The translations under genes and the position numbers were made by a program. From Candidatus Solincola jinzensis (GTDB taxonomy: Bacteria > Actinomycetota > Geothermincolia > Geothermincolales > RBG-13-55-18), in the NCBI GenBank assembly GCA_015711875.1, contig MU158531.1, positions 4,468 to 16,206 of the forward strand: 11,739 nt of DNA, written 5' to 3'. Shown piece after piece: positions 1 to 7,019 of the stretch (its first letter is position 1; each line of letters starts with the position of its first letter). The notes under the pieces were generated by a model. It was given only the letters and a program-made list of their open reading frames with translations, was not told the origin of the DNA and did not search any database.

Positions 1-1479
1 TCCGCCATAGATCACGCAGGCCATGCTTGCCGCGGCCAATAGCGTCTTGGCGGCGGTGGCGGCCAGGCGGCGCCCCCCCAGAGGACCCAGGCGCAGGCGA
101 AGCACCGTGCCGTCGATGAGCATGGAGAAGAAGTATGCGACGCTGAAACCGAGCGCCAGCCCCCGTACTCCCATGAGGCGGAAGAAAAGGAGGTTGGCCG
201 CGATGTTTATGGCCACCACGAAGCAGTTGATGATCATGGGGGTGCGGGTGTCCTGCATGGAATAGAAGGTCTTGGTGAGCAACATGTCGATGGAATAGGG
301 GATGAGGCCGAGGGAGAAGAAGAAGAGTACCCCGGAGAGGAGCTCGGTGTCGCCCGCCTTGAAGAAACCGCGCTGGAGGAGAAAGCGGACGATAGGCTGG
401 TTTAGCATGAGATATATCACCGCGCAGGGCACGATGATAAGGGCGGTGGAGCGTATGCCCCCGTTCATGGTCTCCTTGAAGCGCCGCTGTCTATGCAGCG
501 CGGCGTGTTCGCTCATGGCGGGGAAGATGGCGGTGATGATGGAGACGGCGAAGATCCCGTAGGGCAGTTGAAAGAACATCTGCGCATACTGGTACGAGGG
601 CACTCCTCCATCCACCTTTATGGCCAGGGCGAACACGAACCAGGTCCCGATCTGCCAGAGGAGGATGTACCCGAGAAGGGGCAGCGCCAGACGCCCGATC
701 CTGCGGATGGCGGGATGCTTGAGGTCGAAGGACAGGGTGTAGCGCACTCCGATGCGGAAGAGCATGGGGAGCTGCACCAGGGCCTGAACCGCCACTCCCA
801 TGGTGGTGCCCACCGCGAGCACCACCAGGTGCAGCCGGTTGTCGCGAGGTCCTGGCAGGAAATGGAACACCACCACCGTCCCTATGACCACCAGGTTATT
901 GGCGATGGGCGCGAAGGCGGGGGCGGTGAAGTGCCGGTGGGCGTTCAGCAACCCCCCGAAGATGGCGCTGAGGCCGTAGAAGATGATCTGGGGGACGAAG
1001 AAACGCAGGAGGAACGCCGCTTGATCCCGCACCACCTGGGTGGTGATGTCCCCTGAGCCGTAGGAGCCGAAGGCGGTCATGAGGCGAATGATCAAGGGGC
1101 TTGACGCGATACCCAGGGCGGTGACCGCCGCCAGGATGACCATGGAGATGTTGGTGACCGAGCTCGCGACGTGCCAGGCTTCCTCGCGGGAGCGGGTGCT
1201 CAGATATTCCACGAACACGGGTATGAACAGGGAGGCGATTATCCCCCCCATCACCAGGTCGTAGATCATGTTGGGCAGGGAATTGGCGAGGTTGTAGGTG
1301 CTGGGCAGGTTGGTGCTGCCGTAGCGGAGGGTGAGGCCGAGAACGTAGGCCAGCCCGGCGTAGCGCAGGAAGCCGGTGATGCGGCTGATGGCGGTGCCGG
1401 CCGCCATCACGGCCGCGTTCCTGGCGAAGTCCCGATTCTCGTCCCTGGTTGGCAGCGGGCTTTCCGGGTCAACGTTCAT
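1..1479 (-). CDS. murJ: Lipid II flippase MurJ (MviN family), C-terminus cut by window edge
   Basis: MurJ moves undecaprenyl-linked lipid II across the cytoplasmic membrane for peptidoglycan synthesis. I translated the minus strand from the ATG at 1479-1477; the frame stays open for 493 codons to base 1, so the C-terminus lies outside the window (family members run about 500-550 residues). The N-terminus has a short polar head, then the MurJ signature SRITGFLR (about residues 32-39), whose two arginines align with the functional Arg18 and Arg24 of E. coli MurJ. The segment NLANSLPNMIYDLVMGG (about 63-79) matches the conserved LPN region of the first helices. Alternating hydrophobic segments continue to the edge. 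The start codon overlaps the TGA of the upstream DUF6049-like gene as ATGA, and AAAGG at 1491-1487 gives a ribosome site 7 nt away, so coupled translation is likely. Confidence 0.95.
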   Translation of the reverse strand, partial: MNVDPESPLPTRDENRDFARNAAVMAAGTAISRITGFLRYAGLAYVLGLTLRYGSTNLPSTYNLANSLPNMIYDLVMGGIIASLFIPVFVEYLSTRSREEAWHVASSVTNISMVILAAVTALGIASSPLIIRLMTAFGSYGSGDITTQVVRDQAAFLLRFFVPQIIFYGLSAIFGGLLNAHRHFTAPAFAPIANNLVVIGTVVVFHFLPGPRDNRLHLVVLAVGTTMGVAVQALVQLPMLFRIGVRYTLSFDLKHPAIRRIGRLALPLLGYILLWQIGTWFVFALAIKVDGGVPSYQYAQMFFQLPYGIFAVSIITAIFPAMSEHAALHRQRRFKETMNGGIRSTALIIVPCAVIYLMLNQPIVRFLLQRGFFKAGDTELLSGVLFFFSLGLIPYSIDMLLTKTFYSMQDTRTPMIINCFVVAINIAANLLFFRLMGVRGLALGFSVAYFFSMLIDGTVLRLRLGPLGGRRLAATAAKTLLAAASMACVIYGG

Positions 1480-3515
1480 CCGGCAGCCTTTCCCTGCGAG
1501 TGCTTGCCCCCGCGCAGTCGGCGCAGGAGGCGGCGCGACAAAACCACCGCTATTACGAAACCGGCCAAAACCGCGAGGAGGATCACGGCAAGGGTGTTGA
1601 TAATGGAGGTATTGACGGTGGTCGAGGTGTTGTCGATGACCAGCTCCCCCGCTTCCAGCACGATATCGACGATGAAAGAGCCTTTGCGGTGGGTGTTCAC
1701 GTCGAAGGAGAAGCGGTTCTCGCGCGGTTCGATGGTCACGGTCATGGAGCCGCCGTCGGAAAAGGTCAAAGCGGGGTTGTCGAGGCGCAGAGTAACCCCG
1801 CTGAGGGGATAGTCCAGGGCGTTGTTGACGTCGATGTTGAGCTTGCCCTGGGTGCTTGAAAGGGTGAAGGAACGTTTCTGGCTTATGCTCACCCGCGAGA
1901 CCTCGCCTCTGACCATCGCCTCGATGCTCGCCAGGTATGCCCGGGAGGCGGTGTTGTCGCCCTCGCGCACGAAGCGATGGTTCTCCGCGACCAGCAGGGA
2001 GCGCTCCAGCGCCGCTTTTATGGCGTGATCCGGAGGTATGATGGCCGTGAAGTCCGCCACCAGGGATTTTTTCGCCGCCAGTTCATCCAGGTAGGCGGAG
2101 TCGAGATCCTCATAGACAGGCGCCTGTAAGGCCACGCCTTCCAGCGGAAACTGATCGGCATTGAGTTCCGAGAGACGTCGGGTCTGCAGCCAGGGGCAGG
2201 CGTTGACCGCCTCGTAGAAGGCATCGATGAAATAGCGGGAAGGCGTAAAAGCGGGTGGGAAGGCGAGCAGGCATGAGCGGACGGCGTTGGGTTTCTCGCG
2301 TTGCAACACCGCCAATTCGGCGAAGAGGGTCTGGATGATATGAGAGTCGTCGCTTTCCGGCATGCCCTCCAGGTAGGTGTAGAGGGTCTCGTCGCGCACG
2401 AAGGCTTTTAGGAGCAGCCCTTGAGAGTTCACGAAGCGGACAGGCTGCGCGAGGGTGGTGCCCTCCAAGAGCCGACGGCCCGCGGGGCTGAATCGGATCT
2501 CGTCGGCTCCCACCACCGCGAAATCAACCCCACCCTCGACCAGCCGCCCCAGGGTGCCATCGCTCAGGCGAAAGGAGGGGGAGACGAAGCCCCCTGCGGA
2601 CGCCCCCTGCCCACTGGCCGCCTCTAAGCCCTTGCTCAGCTGGCGTGAGATGTCCTCCTCCCACCCCCGCGATGCCAGCAAGTCCAGGTCGGCGAAGGAA
2701 TATGGGGAGGCCAGGAAATCGACGCGGTTTTCGCCGGCCAGATATGCCAGGTCGGCGAGCACGGAAGCCGCTCCAGGCTGGTACGGCCGGCCGTCTGGTT
2801 GCGTGGCGGAGAGCCTTAAAAGATCCTCGTAGGTGCTGCCGGGTATGGCCAGACTGGTGCTCACGGAGGGGAATCTCCTGAGCGCCCTGGCGAGGGCGTA
2901 GACGTAGCCGGTATCGGTTTCGGAGGAGGAACACGCGGCGGCCAGAGCGCTGTCGAGCGCGTTCCCCTGCGCGTCCGTGGGGGGGAGAAAATCAAGGGTC
3001 CAGAGGAGCGAGAGGTTCAGGGGGTACCCTGAGGCGGGGTCCATGATCACCAGGAAATTGGAGTCGGCGGCGAGGGTGTCACCTGCGGCGGATATCCTGA
3101 CCTCGAAGGGATAGACCCCCGAGGGCAGACCCATGGCCGCGAGGTCCAGCTCGTACATCTTGTCCGTCCAGCCTTGATCGGGATCGATGGTCTCCAGGTC
3201 CCTCCATGCGATGGGTCTGCGGCGAGTACCGTTTCGGAAGGCGGCGAGGGAGGAGCGGGTGGTCGCGTTGGGATAGATGAGCAACTCGAGATAAAGGGTC
3301 TCCGTCCTCTCGCTCCCGGGCAGCTCTAGATGGACATCCAGGTAGGCTTGGCCGCCGGGCTGGTAGAAAAAGGCATTCATGCGGGCTGAGATCACGGGTG
3401 CCGGCTCTTGGGCAAGGGAGTCTACGCCGCCCGTCGCAAGCGCGCAGAGGACGGAGGCGGCACACGCCGCGGCCAGGAGAGCGCGTAATATCGCAAGCCG
3501 CCTCAACGGCCCCAC
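1476..3515 (-). CDS. DUF6049-like exported envelope protein, partner of MurJ
   Basis: A 679-residue protein with an N-terminal signal segment (arginines, then a hydrophobic stretch to about residue 30), a large extracytoplasmic region, and one C-terminal transmembrane helix (about 639-661) followed by an Arg/Lys-rich tail. This topology, and its place immediately upstream of murJ, match the actinobacterial DUF6049 family (mycobacterial Rv3909 beside Rv3910/MurJ). The assignment rests on architecture and context, not on an alignment. The middle has alternating hydrophobic strands and helices; residues about 545-638 look beta-rich, like an Ig-type domain, just before the membrane anchor. Function is unknown; a role in assisting or regulating lipid II flipping is inferred. 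The listed start is GTG at 3515. A TTG at 3506 has GGGGTGGGG just upstream and overlaps the GNAT stop as TTGA, so it may be the real start. Confidence 0.8.
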   Translation of the reverse strand: MGPLRRLAILRALLAAACAASVLCALATGGVDSLAQEPAPVISARMNAFFYQPGGQAYLDVHLELPGSERTETLYLELLIYPNATTRSSLAAFRNGTRRRPIAWRDLETIDPDQGWTDKMYELDLAAMGLPSGVYPFEVRISAAGDTLAADSNFLVIMDPASGYPLNLSLLWTLDFLPPTDAQGNALDSALAAACSSSETDTGYVYALARALRRFPSVSTSLAIPGSTYEDLLRLSATQPDGRPYQPGAASVLADLAYLAGENRVDFLASPYSFADLDLLASRGWEEDISRQLSKGLEAASGQGASAGGFVSPSFRLSDGTLGRLVEGGVDFAVVGADEIRFSPAGRRLLEGTTLAQPVRFVNSQGLLLKAFVRDETLYTYLEGMPESDDSHIIQTLFAELAVLQREKPNAVRSCLLAFPPAFTPSRYFIDAFYEAVNACPWLQTRRLSELNADQFPLEGVALQAPVYEDLDSAYLDELAAKKSLVADFTAIIPPDHAIKAALERSLLVAENHRFVREGDNTASRAYLASIEAMVRGEVSRVSISQKRSFTLSSTQGKLNIDVNNALDYPLSGVTLRLDNPALTFSDGGSMTVTIEPRENRFSFDVNTHRKGSFIVDIVLEAGELVIDNTSTTVNTSIINTLAVILLAVLAGFVIAVVLSRRLLRRLRGGKHSQGKAAG

Positions 3516-4402
3516 CCCGCGAGATCAGGCGCTAGGCCCATGATCAGGCGGCGTTCCGGCAACTCCTGGAACCCCAGCTTGCGGTAAAGGGATCTCGCCG
3601 CCCGGTTTTCCTCCTGGGTGTTGACGCAGATCACCCCCGCGCCCATGGCGGTCAGGGAGTCGATAAGGCGGCGGGAAAGCGCCTCCCCGATGCCCTCGCC
3701 CTGACACGCGTCCCTGACGCCCAGCCGCTGCAGGTACCCGAAGCGCCCGTTGGCGCCCCCGATGATGTAACCAGCGAGCTGGCCTTGCGCCCTTGCCAGC
3801 AGGAAGAGGTTGCGCGAGCACGAGGAGGCCACCGCGTCCAGGGTGCGCGCGTCGAGCCTCCAAAAAGCGTCGAACGCGGTAGCGTCAAGCTCCAGGACTT
3901 CCTCACGGAAGCGTTTACGGTAGTGGATGATCTCCATCTCCTCGCGCCGTCCGCTCTCCCTGTCCACAGGACAGGGCCTTCTTTCCAACAGCACGATGCG
4001 GTAAAGATGCTTAAAGCCCCACTTCGTGAACTCCTCCGCCTCCCCTTCCCCGATAGGCCTGGTGACGAAAAGGGCGGCCCCTTCACGCAGGCTTCTCTCC
4101 GCGGCTTCGCGCACCAGGACTCCCCTCTCCTCTCCCCACCCCTTTAGATACCATAGGGCGGTGATGTCGCCGCGGCTCCTCCAGTTCGCCACCAGCACGA
4201 AGGGGGGGATGGATCGTCCATTGCCCTGGAGGCGGTATATGCGTCCCCCGCACGAGCGCATGAAATTGAGGTAGTGCTGCTTGCTGCGGAAAAAGTAGCT
4301 CCTCCTGACCTCTGGCCAGAAGGATTTGAAGCTCTCAGGGGGGGCTTCCTCTACGCCCGCGGCGTCATGGCGCATGGCGACGGGGTCTATTATCGCGACC
4401 AC
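3503..4402 (-). CDS. GNAT-family acetyltransferase, probable tandem domain with degenerate N-half
   Basis: A 299-residue cytoplasmic protein whose C-terminal half (about residues 156-291) is a clear GNAT N-acetyltransferase. Motif A is visible as QGEGIG (234-239), the pyrophosphate-binding Q-x-x-G-x-G/A loop for acetyl-CoA. Motif B is NRAARSLYRKLGF (266-278). The N-terminal half (about 25-142) resembles a worn GNAT fold: its end, KWGFKHLYRIVLLER, has the GF-then-strand ending of the family but no CoA loop, so it may bind substrate or scaffold the active half. Substrate unknown. The frame stays open far upstream, but that part overlaps the transporter gene and is not real. I chose GTG at 4402, 23 bp after the transporter stop, preceded by GGAAAGGAA; ATG at 4375 is the alternative. 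The C-terminus overlaps the start of the DUF6049-like gene. Confidence 0.85.
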   Translation of the reverse strand: MVAIIDPVAMRHDAAGVEEAPPESFKSFWPEVRRSYFFRSKQHYLNFMRSCGGRIYRLQGNGRSIPPFVLVANWRSRGDITALWYLKGWGEERGVLVREAAERSLREGAALFVTRPIGEGEAEEFTKWGFKHLYRIVLLERRPCPVDRESGRREEMEIIHYRKRFREEVLELDATAFDAFWRLDARTLDAVASSCSRNLFLLARAQGQLAGYIIGGANGRFGYLQRLGVRDACQGEGIGEALSRRLIDSLTAMGAGVICVNTQEENRAARSLYRKLGFQELPERRLIMGLAPDLAGWGR

Positions 4403-4425
4403 TTCCTTTCCGTTGCCGGGGCGGC

Positions 4426-5214
4426 CTAGACCATCCCCATGATCTCCCGGGTCATGAATATTATACCGATGGCCAGGAGCAGGAAGGAAAAGAGCATCAG
4501 GACGCGCCGGTCGCGGGCGCGCAGGGTGAAGAAGGAGCCGGTGAAGGCGCCGGGCATGACTCCCAGGGTCAAGGCCAGGGCCAAAGCCCAATCCACGTGC
4601 CCGAGGAGGCAGTGGATGATGCTTCCGGGCACGGAGAGCGCCGCTATGACCACCAGGGAGTTGCCGAGGCACTCCTTGAGCTCGAGGCGCAGCAGGAAAA
4701 AGAAGGCGGGCACCAGGATGACCCCGCCGCCCAGTCCCAGGAAGCCGGAGAAGAAGCCAGCCGCGAAGCCGATGGCTCCCAGTTTTAGGAGCGGGGCCGG
4801 CGCGCGTTCGGGCATGGATTCCAGGCGACTGTAGGGATCCCTTCCCAGGGCGGCTGAGGCGGTCCGCCAGGCCAGGTAGATGATGACCAGTGCGGTGATC
4901 ATCATTATGTAGCGGGTATCTATGAGCGCGGTGGTGGACGAACCTATGGCGGTGCCCGCGAAACCAAAAAGAGCGCATATGGTCACGAGGCGACGGTCGA
5001 CCTTGCCCGCGCGCCAGTAGTTTATGCTTCCCACCAGAGCGGAGGGGAAGGTGACGGGAAGAGGTGTGCCCAGGGCGATATCCGCGGAGCGCATGAGCAG
5101 AATCCGTATGGCTGGGGTGGTTATTATGCCTCCCCCCACGCCGAAGGCGCCCGAGGTGAAGCCGGCCGCGAATCCGAGGATGAGCGCGAAGAAGAACTCA
5201 AAGGCGCGAAACAA
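4426..5214 (-). CDS. TSUP family permease (TauE/SafE-like sulfite/organosulfur transporter)
   Basis: A 262-residue polytopic membrane protein of the TSUP family (Pfam TauE/SafE), whose characterised members carry sulfite, sulfonates or related small anions. The family's internal duplication is plain: the glycine-rich signature GFTSGAFGVGGGIITTP (about 18-34) recurs as GFFSGFLGLGGGVILVP (about 153-169), each starting a half of about four membrane helices. Substrate cannot be told from sequence. The start is a TTG at 5214: AAGGAGG at 5228-5222 lies 7 nt upstream and no better in-frame start exists. The gene follows the ybaK-like stop by 20 bp and precedes the acetyltransferase by 23 bp, so it is in the same operon. 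No sulfur-metabolism gene is visible nearby to support a sulfite role. Confidence 0.9.
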   Translation of the reverse strand: MFRAFEFFFALILGFAAGFTSGAFGVGGGIITTPAIRILLMRSADIALGTPLPVTFPSALVGSINYWRAGKVDRRLVTICALFGFAGTAIGSSTTALIDTRYIMMITALVIIYLAWRTASAALGRDPYSRLESMPERAPAPLLKLGAIGFAAGFFSGFLGLGGGVILVPAFFFLLRLELKECLGNSLVVIAALSVPGSIIHCLLGHVDWALALALTLGVMPGAFTGSFFTLRARDRRVLMLFSFLLLAIGIIFMTREIMGMV

Positions 5215-5234
5215 ACACTCCCCTCCTTGGGCGT

Positions 5235-5699
5235 TCAGCGGATGATGTCCACGACCTCCGCGTCCGCCGCCCTCACCAGGTCGTAGGAACGTATCTTGAG
5301 TATCATGCCCGGTTCACCGCCGCCGGTGTACACGACATCCTCGCGCAGGGCCTGCATGTCGATATAGACGGGCATCTCGGATTTCAGGGCTACGGGCGGT
5401 GTGCACCCTATCAGGTACCCCGTCAACTGGCGCACTTCGTCCGCGTCGAGCAGGCGCAGCTTCCTGGCGCCGGTTTCCGCTTTGAGCTTGGAGTAGTCCA
5501 CCGTGGCGTCACCGGGCACCAAGGCCATGAGCGGCTTTCCGTCCGCGAGGAAAAGCACGGACTTCACCACCTGGTGCGGCTGCAGGCCGAGCACGGCGGC
5601 GGCGCGGGCGGCGGTGCGGGCGGATTCGGGCATCCTGCTCAGCTCGTGCGGAATATTGGCCGTCTGCAGGTAATTGTGAACGTCCACGCTGCTGAGCAA
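5235..5699 (-). CDS. YbaK/EbsC-family Cys-tRNA(Pro)/aminoacyl-tRNA deacylase
   Basis: A 154-residue single-domain protein of the YbaK/ProRS editing-domain superfamily, which hydrolyses mischarged aminoacyl-tRNA in trans (typically Cys-tRNA-Pro or related species). Length and order fit the family: an N-terminal helix-strand unit, then VVKSVLF with Lys46, matching the conserved catalytic-site lysine of YbaK, then ALVPGD, and the GCTPPV loop (98-103) giving the conserved G-x-x-x-P. Which tRNA it edits cannot be told. The start is TTG at 5699, with AGGGAGG (5711-5705) 5 nt upstream; no in-frame ATG lies near it. It is the first gene of the five-gene unit ending in murJ and is preceded by an extended -10 promoter about 80 bp upstream. 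Confidence 0.88.
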   Translation of the reverse strand: MLSSVDVHNYLQTANIPHELSRMPESARTAARAAAVLGLQPHQVVKSVLFLADGKPLMALVPGDATVDYSKLKAETGARKLRLLDADEVRQLTGYLIGCTPPVALKSEMPVYIDMQALREDVVYTGGGEPGMILKIRSYDLVRAADAEVVDIIR

Positions 5700-5779
5700 G
5701 GCAACCTCCCTATGGCGTTTACCGTCCTGGTAACGGCGGTGGTCAGCGACGACCGGTGGCCATGGACTTATCCTCGCGC

Positions 5780-5788
5780 ATTATAGCA
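5780..5788 (-). promoter_or_regulatory. Extended -10 promoter of the ybaK-to-murJ operon
   Basis: The minus strand reads TGCTATAAT, a consensus TATAAT hexamer (5785-5780) with the TGn extension (5788-5786). No good -35 hexamer is found 16-18 bp upstream (sequence there is GAAAAG-like), as is common for extended -10 promoters. Transcription would begin near 5773, giving a leader of about 74 nt before the TTG of the ybaK-like gene. It is the only strong candidate promoter seen for the five-gene operon. Confidence 0.6.
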
Positions 5789-5852
5789 TAGTAAGCTGGC
5801 CGCTTTTCGCGGTCGGCGCGGGATGACAAGAAGGGGATTAGCGGGGCCCGGG

Positions 5853-6041
5853 CTACTTCAAACCGCCCTTCCTGCCGATTTCCTGGTAAAACTTGGTACC
5901 GTATCGCTCTTTGGTGGTTTGCCCGCCTTTGCGGCCGCCCTTCTGGCCTATTTTCTGGTAAAACTCGGTACCGTATCGCTTGAGCGTCGTCTTGCCCCCT
6001 TTTCTCCCCGCTTCGCTGCGGGTCAGCTTCTTGTTCGCCAT
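5853..6041 (-). CDS. KGG-repeat general stress protein (GsiB-like)
   Basis: A 62-residue, very basic, glycine-rich hydrophilic protein made of KGG motifs (Pfam KGG, as in B. subtilis GsiB and related stress or desiccation proteins). After the opening MANKKLTRSEAGRKGGK come one full 24-residue unit (18-41, TTLKRYGTEFYQKIGQKGG plus RKGGQ) and a second, shorter one (42-62). Such proteins are hydrophilin-like and probably act by protecting macromolecules rather than as enzymes. The ATG at 6041 is preceded by GAGGAGGG (6056-6049) 7 nt upstream. The gene is monocistronic: the operon promoter for ybaK lies just downstream and a stress-type promoter lies 70 bp upstream. GsiB itself is a classic SigB regulon member, which fits that promoter. 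Confidence 0.9.
   Translation of the reverse strand: MANKKLTRSEAGRKGGKTTLKRYGTEFYQKIGQKGGRKGGQTTKERYGTKFYQEIGRKGGLK
5883..5980 (-). repeat. 72-bp tandem repeat inside the KGG gene
   Basis: A 26-bp segment at 5955-5980 recurs at 5883-5908 with one mismatch, an offset of exactly 72 bp or 24 codons. It encodes the RYGTxFYQ core of each KGG unit. Near-identity at the DNA level, not only the protein level, suggests recent duplication or gene conversion and a repeat number that may vary among strains. Confidence 0.85.
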
Positions 6042-6109
6042 GGGCGATCCCTCCTCGCAGTGGTCTCCTTGGTGCGTCCGGTCAGCGACTCAAGCCCTAC
6101 TAAGATGTT

Positions 6110-6135
6110 TTACCCAAAGCGGCGACGCTTTAACC
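6110..6135 (-). promoter_or_regulatory. SigB/SigF-type stress promoter of the KGG gene
   Basis: The minus strand carries GGTTAA (6135-6130), a 14-bp spacer, then GGGTAA (6115-6110). This closely matches the general-stress sigma consensus of the SigB/SigF group (GTTTAA, 12-15 bp, GGGTAA/T). Transcription would begin near 6103, leaving a leader of about 60 nt before the KGG start. The gene it serves belongs to a family known to be controlled by SigB in Bacillus, which strengthens the call. No sigma factor gene is in this window. Confidence 0.65.
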
Positions 6136-6213
6136 AAGCAGATCCCGGCTCTCCGGAAAATGAACCGAACGCGACCTCATCGCGCCAGGATACGAAGAGC
6201 CGGATCTGCCTTG
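6135..6213. repeat. Imperfect inverted repeat with 18-nt arms
   Basis: The arm at 6135-6152 (CAAGCAGATCCCGGCTCT) and the reverse complement of 6196-6213 (CAAGGCAGATCCGGCTCT) match at 17 positions with two single-base offsets. They enclose 43 nt. The element lies 34 bp beyond the stop of the membrane protein gene and touches the -35 box of the KGG promoter. It could form the 3' end of the upstream transcript, a regulatory structure, or be a small MITE-like remnant. No U-run follows, so it is not a standard intrinsic terminator. Confidence 0.65.
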
Positions 6214-6246
6214 TGGGTGGCATCGTGATCGCCCGGCGACAGGACC

Positions 6247-6855
6247 TCATCTTTCACGCCGGCTGTATGCCCAGATGCCGGCGAGCAGGACCAGCATGGC
6301 TCCCGCCGAGACGAGGGTGAGCCACAGGGGGATGGTGGAGAAGGTGTATACCACCACGCTTACCACCACCCCGGCGATAAGCACCCCCGCGAAGATAGAG
6401 ATCATGGCCGGCCAGAAGGGCACATCGAAGACGAAAGCGGCCAGCGCGCCTGTCCATGCCCCTGTTCCCGGAAGGGGGATGGTGACGAAAACGCAGAGAG
6501 CCGCGTCCCTCCAGCGCTCGAAGGCCTTGCCGTGCTTCCTGCGCGTACGGGCGAAAAGCCAGGCGAAAAAGCGGTCCATGACCCTTGAGTGGCGGCGCAG
6601 CCAGTCCGAAAAGGGGCCTAGGAACAGGAGTATGAAGGGGATGGGGATCATGTTTCCAGCCACCGCCCAGAGATAGGCATGCCAGATGCTCATCTTCCAG
6701 CTGAGGTAGGCTATGGGTATGGCTCCCCGTAGCTCGAAGACGGGCACCATGGCGATGACGGCGGTGCGAAGCCACACCGGGATATTTCCATACCAGTTCG
6801 ACAACGCGGCAAGGCCCGGTAGCCCGCGCCTCGCTGGAAGCCATCTCCACATCAT
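6247..6855 (-). CDS. Small integral membrane protein, Sm_multidrug_ex/COG2426 family
   Basis: A 202-residue membrane protein recognised by two conserved segments: PVFELRGAIPIA (38-49) and the proline/glycine-rich IPLPGTGAWTGALAA (126-140), both typical of the COG2426 family (Pfam Sm_multidrug_ex). The layout is an amphipathic N-terminus, a re-entrant-like hydrophobic segment, helices at about 60-80 and 118-140, a basic cytoplasmic loop (about 84-115), and two C-terminal helices (about 147-170 and 175-197). The pattern of two proline-rich hydrophobic hairpins recalls the DedA/VTT membrane fold. The 'multidrug export' name is historical and the real function is unknown; lipid handling is a possibility. 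The start is one of two tandem ATGs at 6855 and 6852, with GAAAGGAA upstream. The gene appears to stand alone. Confidence 0.85.
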   Translation of the reverse strand: MMWRWLPARRGLPGLAALSNWYGNIPVWLRTAVIAMVPVFELRGAIPIAYLSWKMSIWHAYLWAVAGNMIPIPFILLFLGPFSDWLRRHSRVMDRFFAWLFARTRRKHGKAFERWRDAALCVFVTIPLPGTGAWTGALAAFVFDVPFWPAMISIFAGVLIAGVVVSVVVYTFSTIPLWLTLVSAGAMLVLLAGIWAYSRRER

Positions 6856-6919
6856 CTAATCCCCGTTCCTTTCTCGCGGCTCATGGGGCAACTGGGCCAC
6901 CCCTACGGTTTCGCTCCAT

Positions 6920-6948
6920 CTTAGCGCCATGGTCAAGGTGACGCTAAG
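6920..6948. repeat. Perfect 7-bp inverted repeat in the leader of the membrane protein gene
   Basis: CTTAGCG at 6920-6926 is mirrored by CGCTAAG at 6942-6948 with a 15-nt spacer. It lies 65-93 bp upstream of the membrane protein start, within its probable leader or promoter region. It could be an operator or an RNA hairpin; a chance match of this size is also possible. Confidence 0.35.
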
Positions 6949-7019
6949 GTTCTCGCGGAAAGCTACTTCCCTCGAGGTTTTCGCCCCATATTAACATCTA
7001 AACCCTTTCCCCGTAACTT

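Noticed and set aside
493..1056. 187-codon plus-strand frame
   Set aside because: Antisense to murJ; the composition is dominated by Gly, Glu and His with no recognisable domain.
4403..4978. Upstream extension of the GNAT reading frame by about 190 codons
   Set aside because: It overlaps the TSUP permease in another frame and its translation is Arg/His/Pro-rich, as expected for a shadow frame.
5799..5813. Intrinsic terminator after the KGG gene
   Set aside because: Only a 4-bp stem with a mismatch, and no U-run follows on the minus strand.
6254..6850. 198-codon frame overlapping the Sm_multidrug_ex-type gene on the same strand
   Set aside because: The alternative frame contains the conserved family motifs and hydrophobic helices; this one is a shadow.
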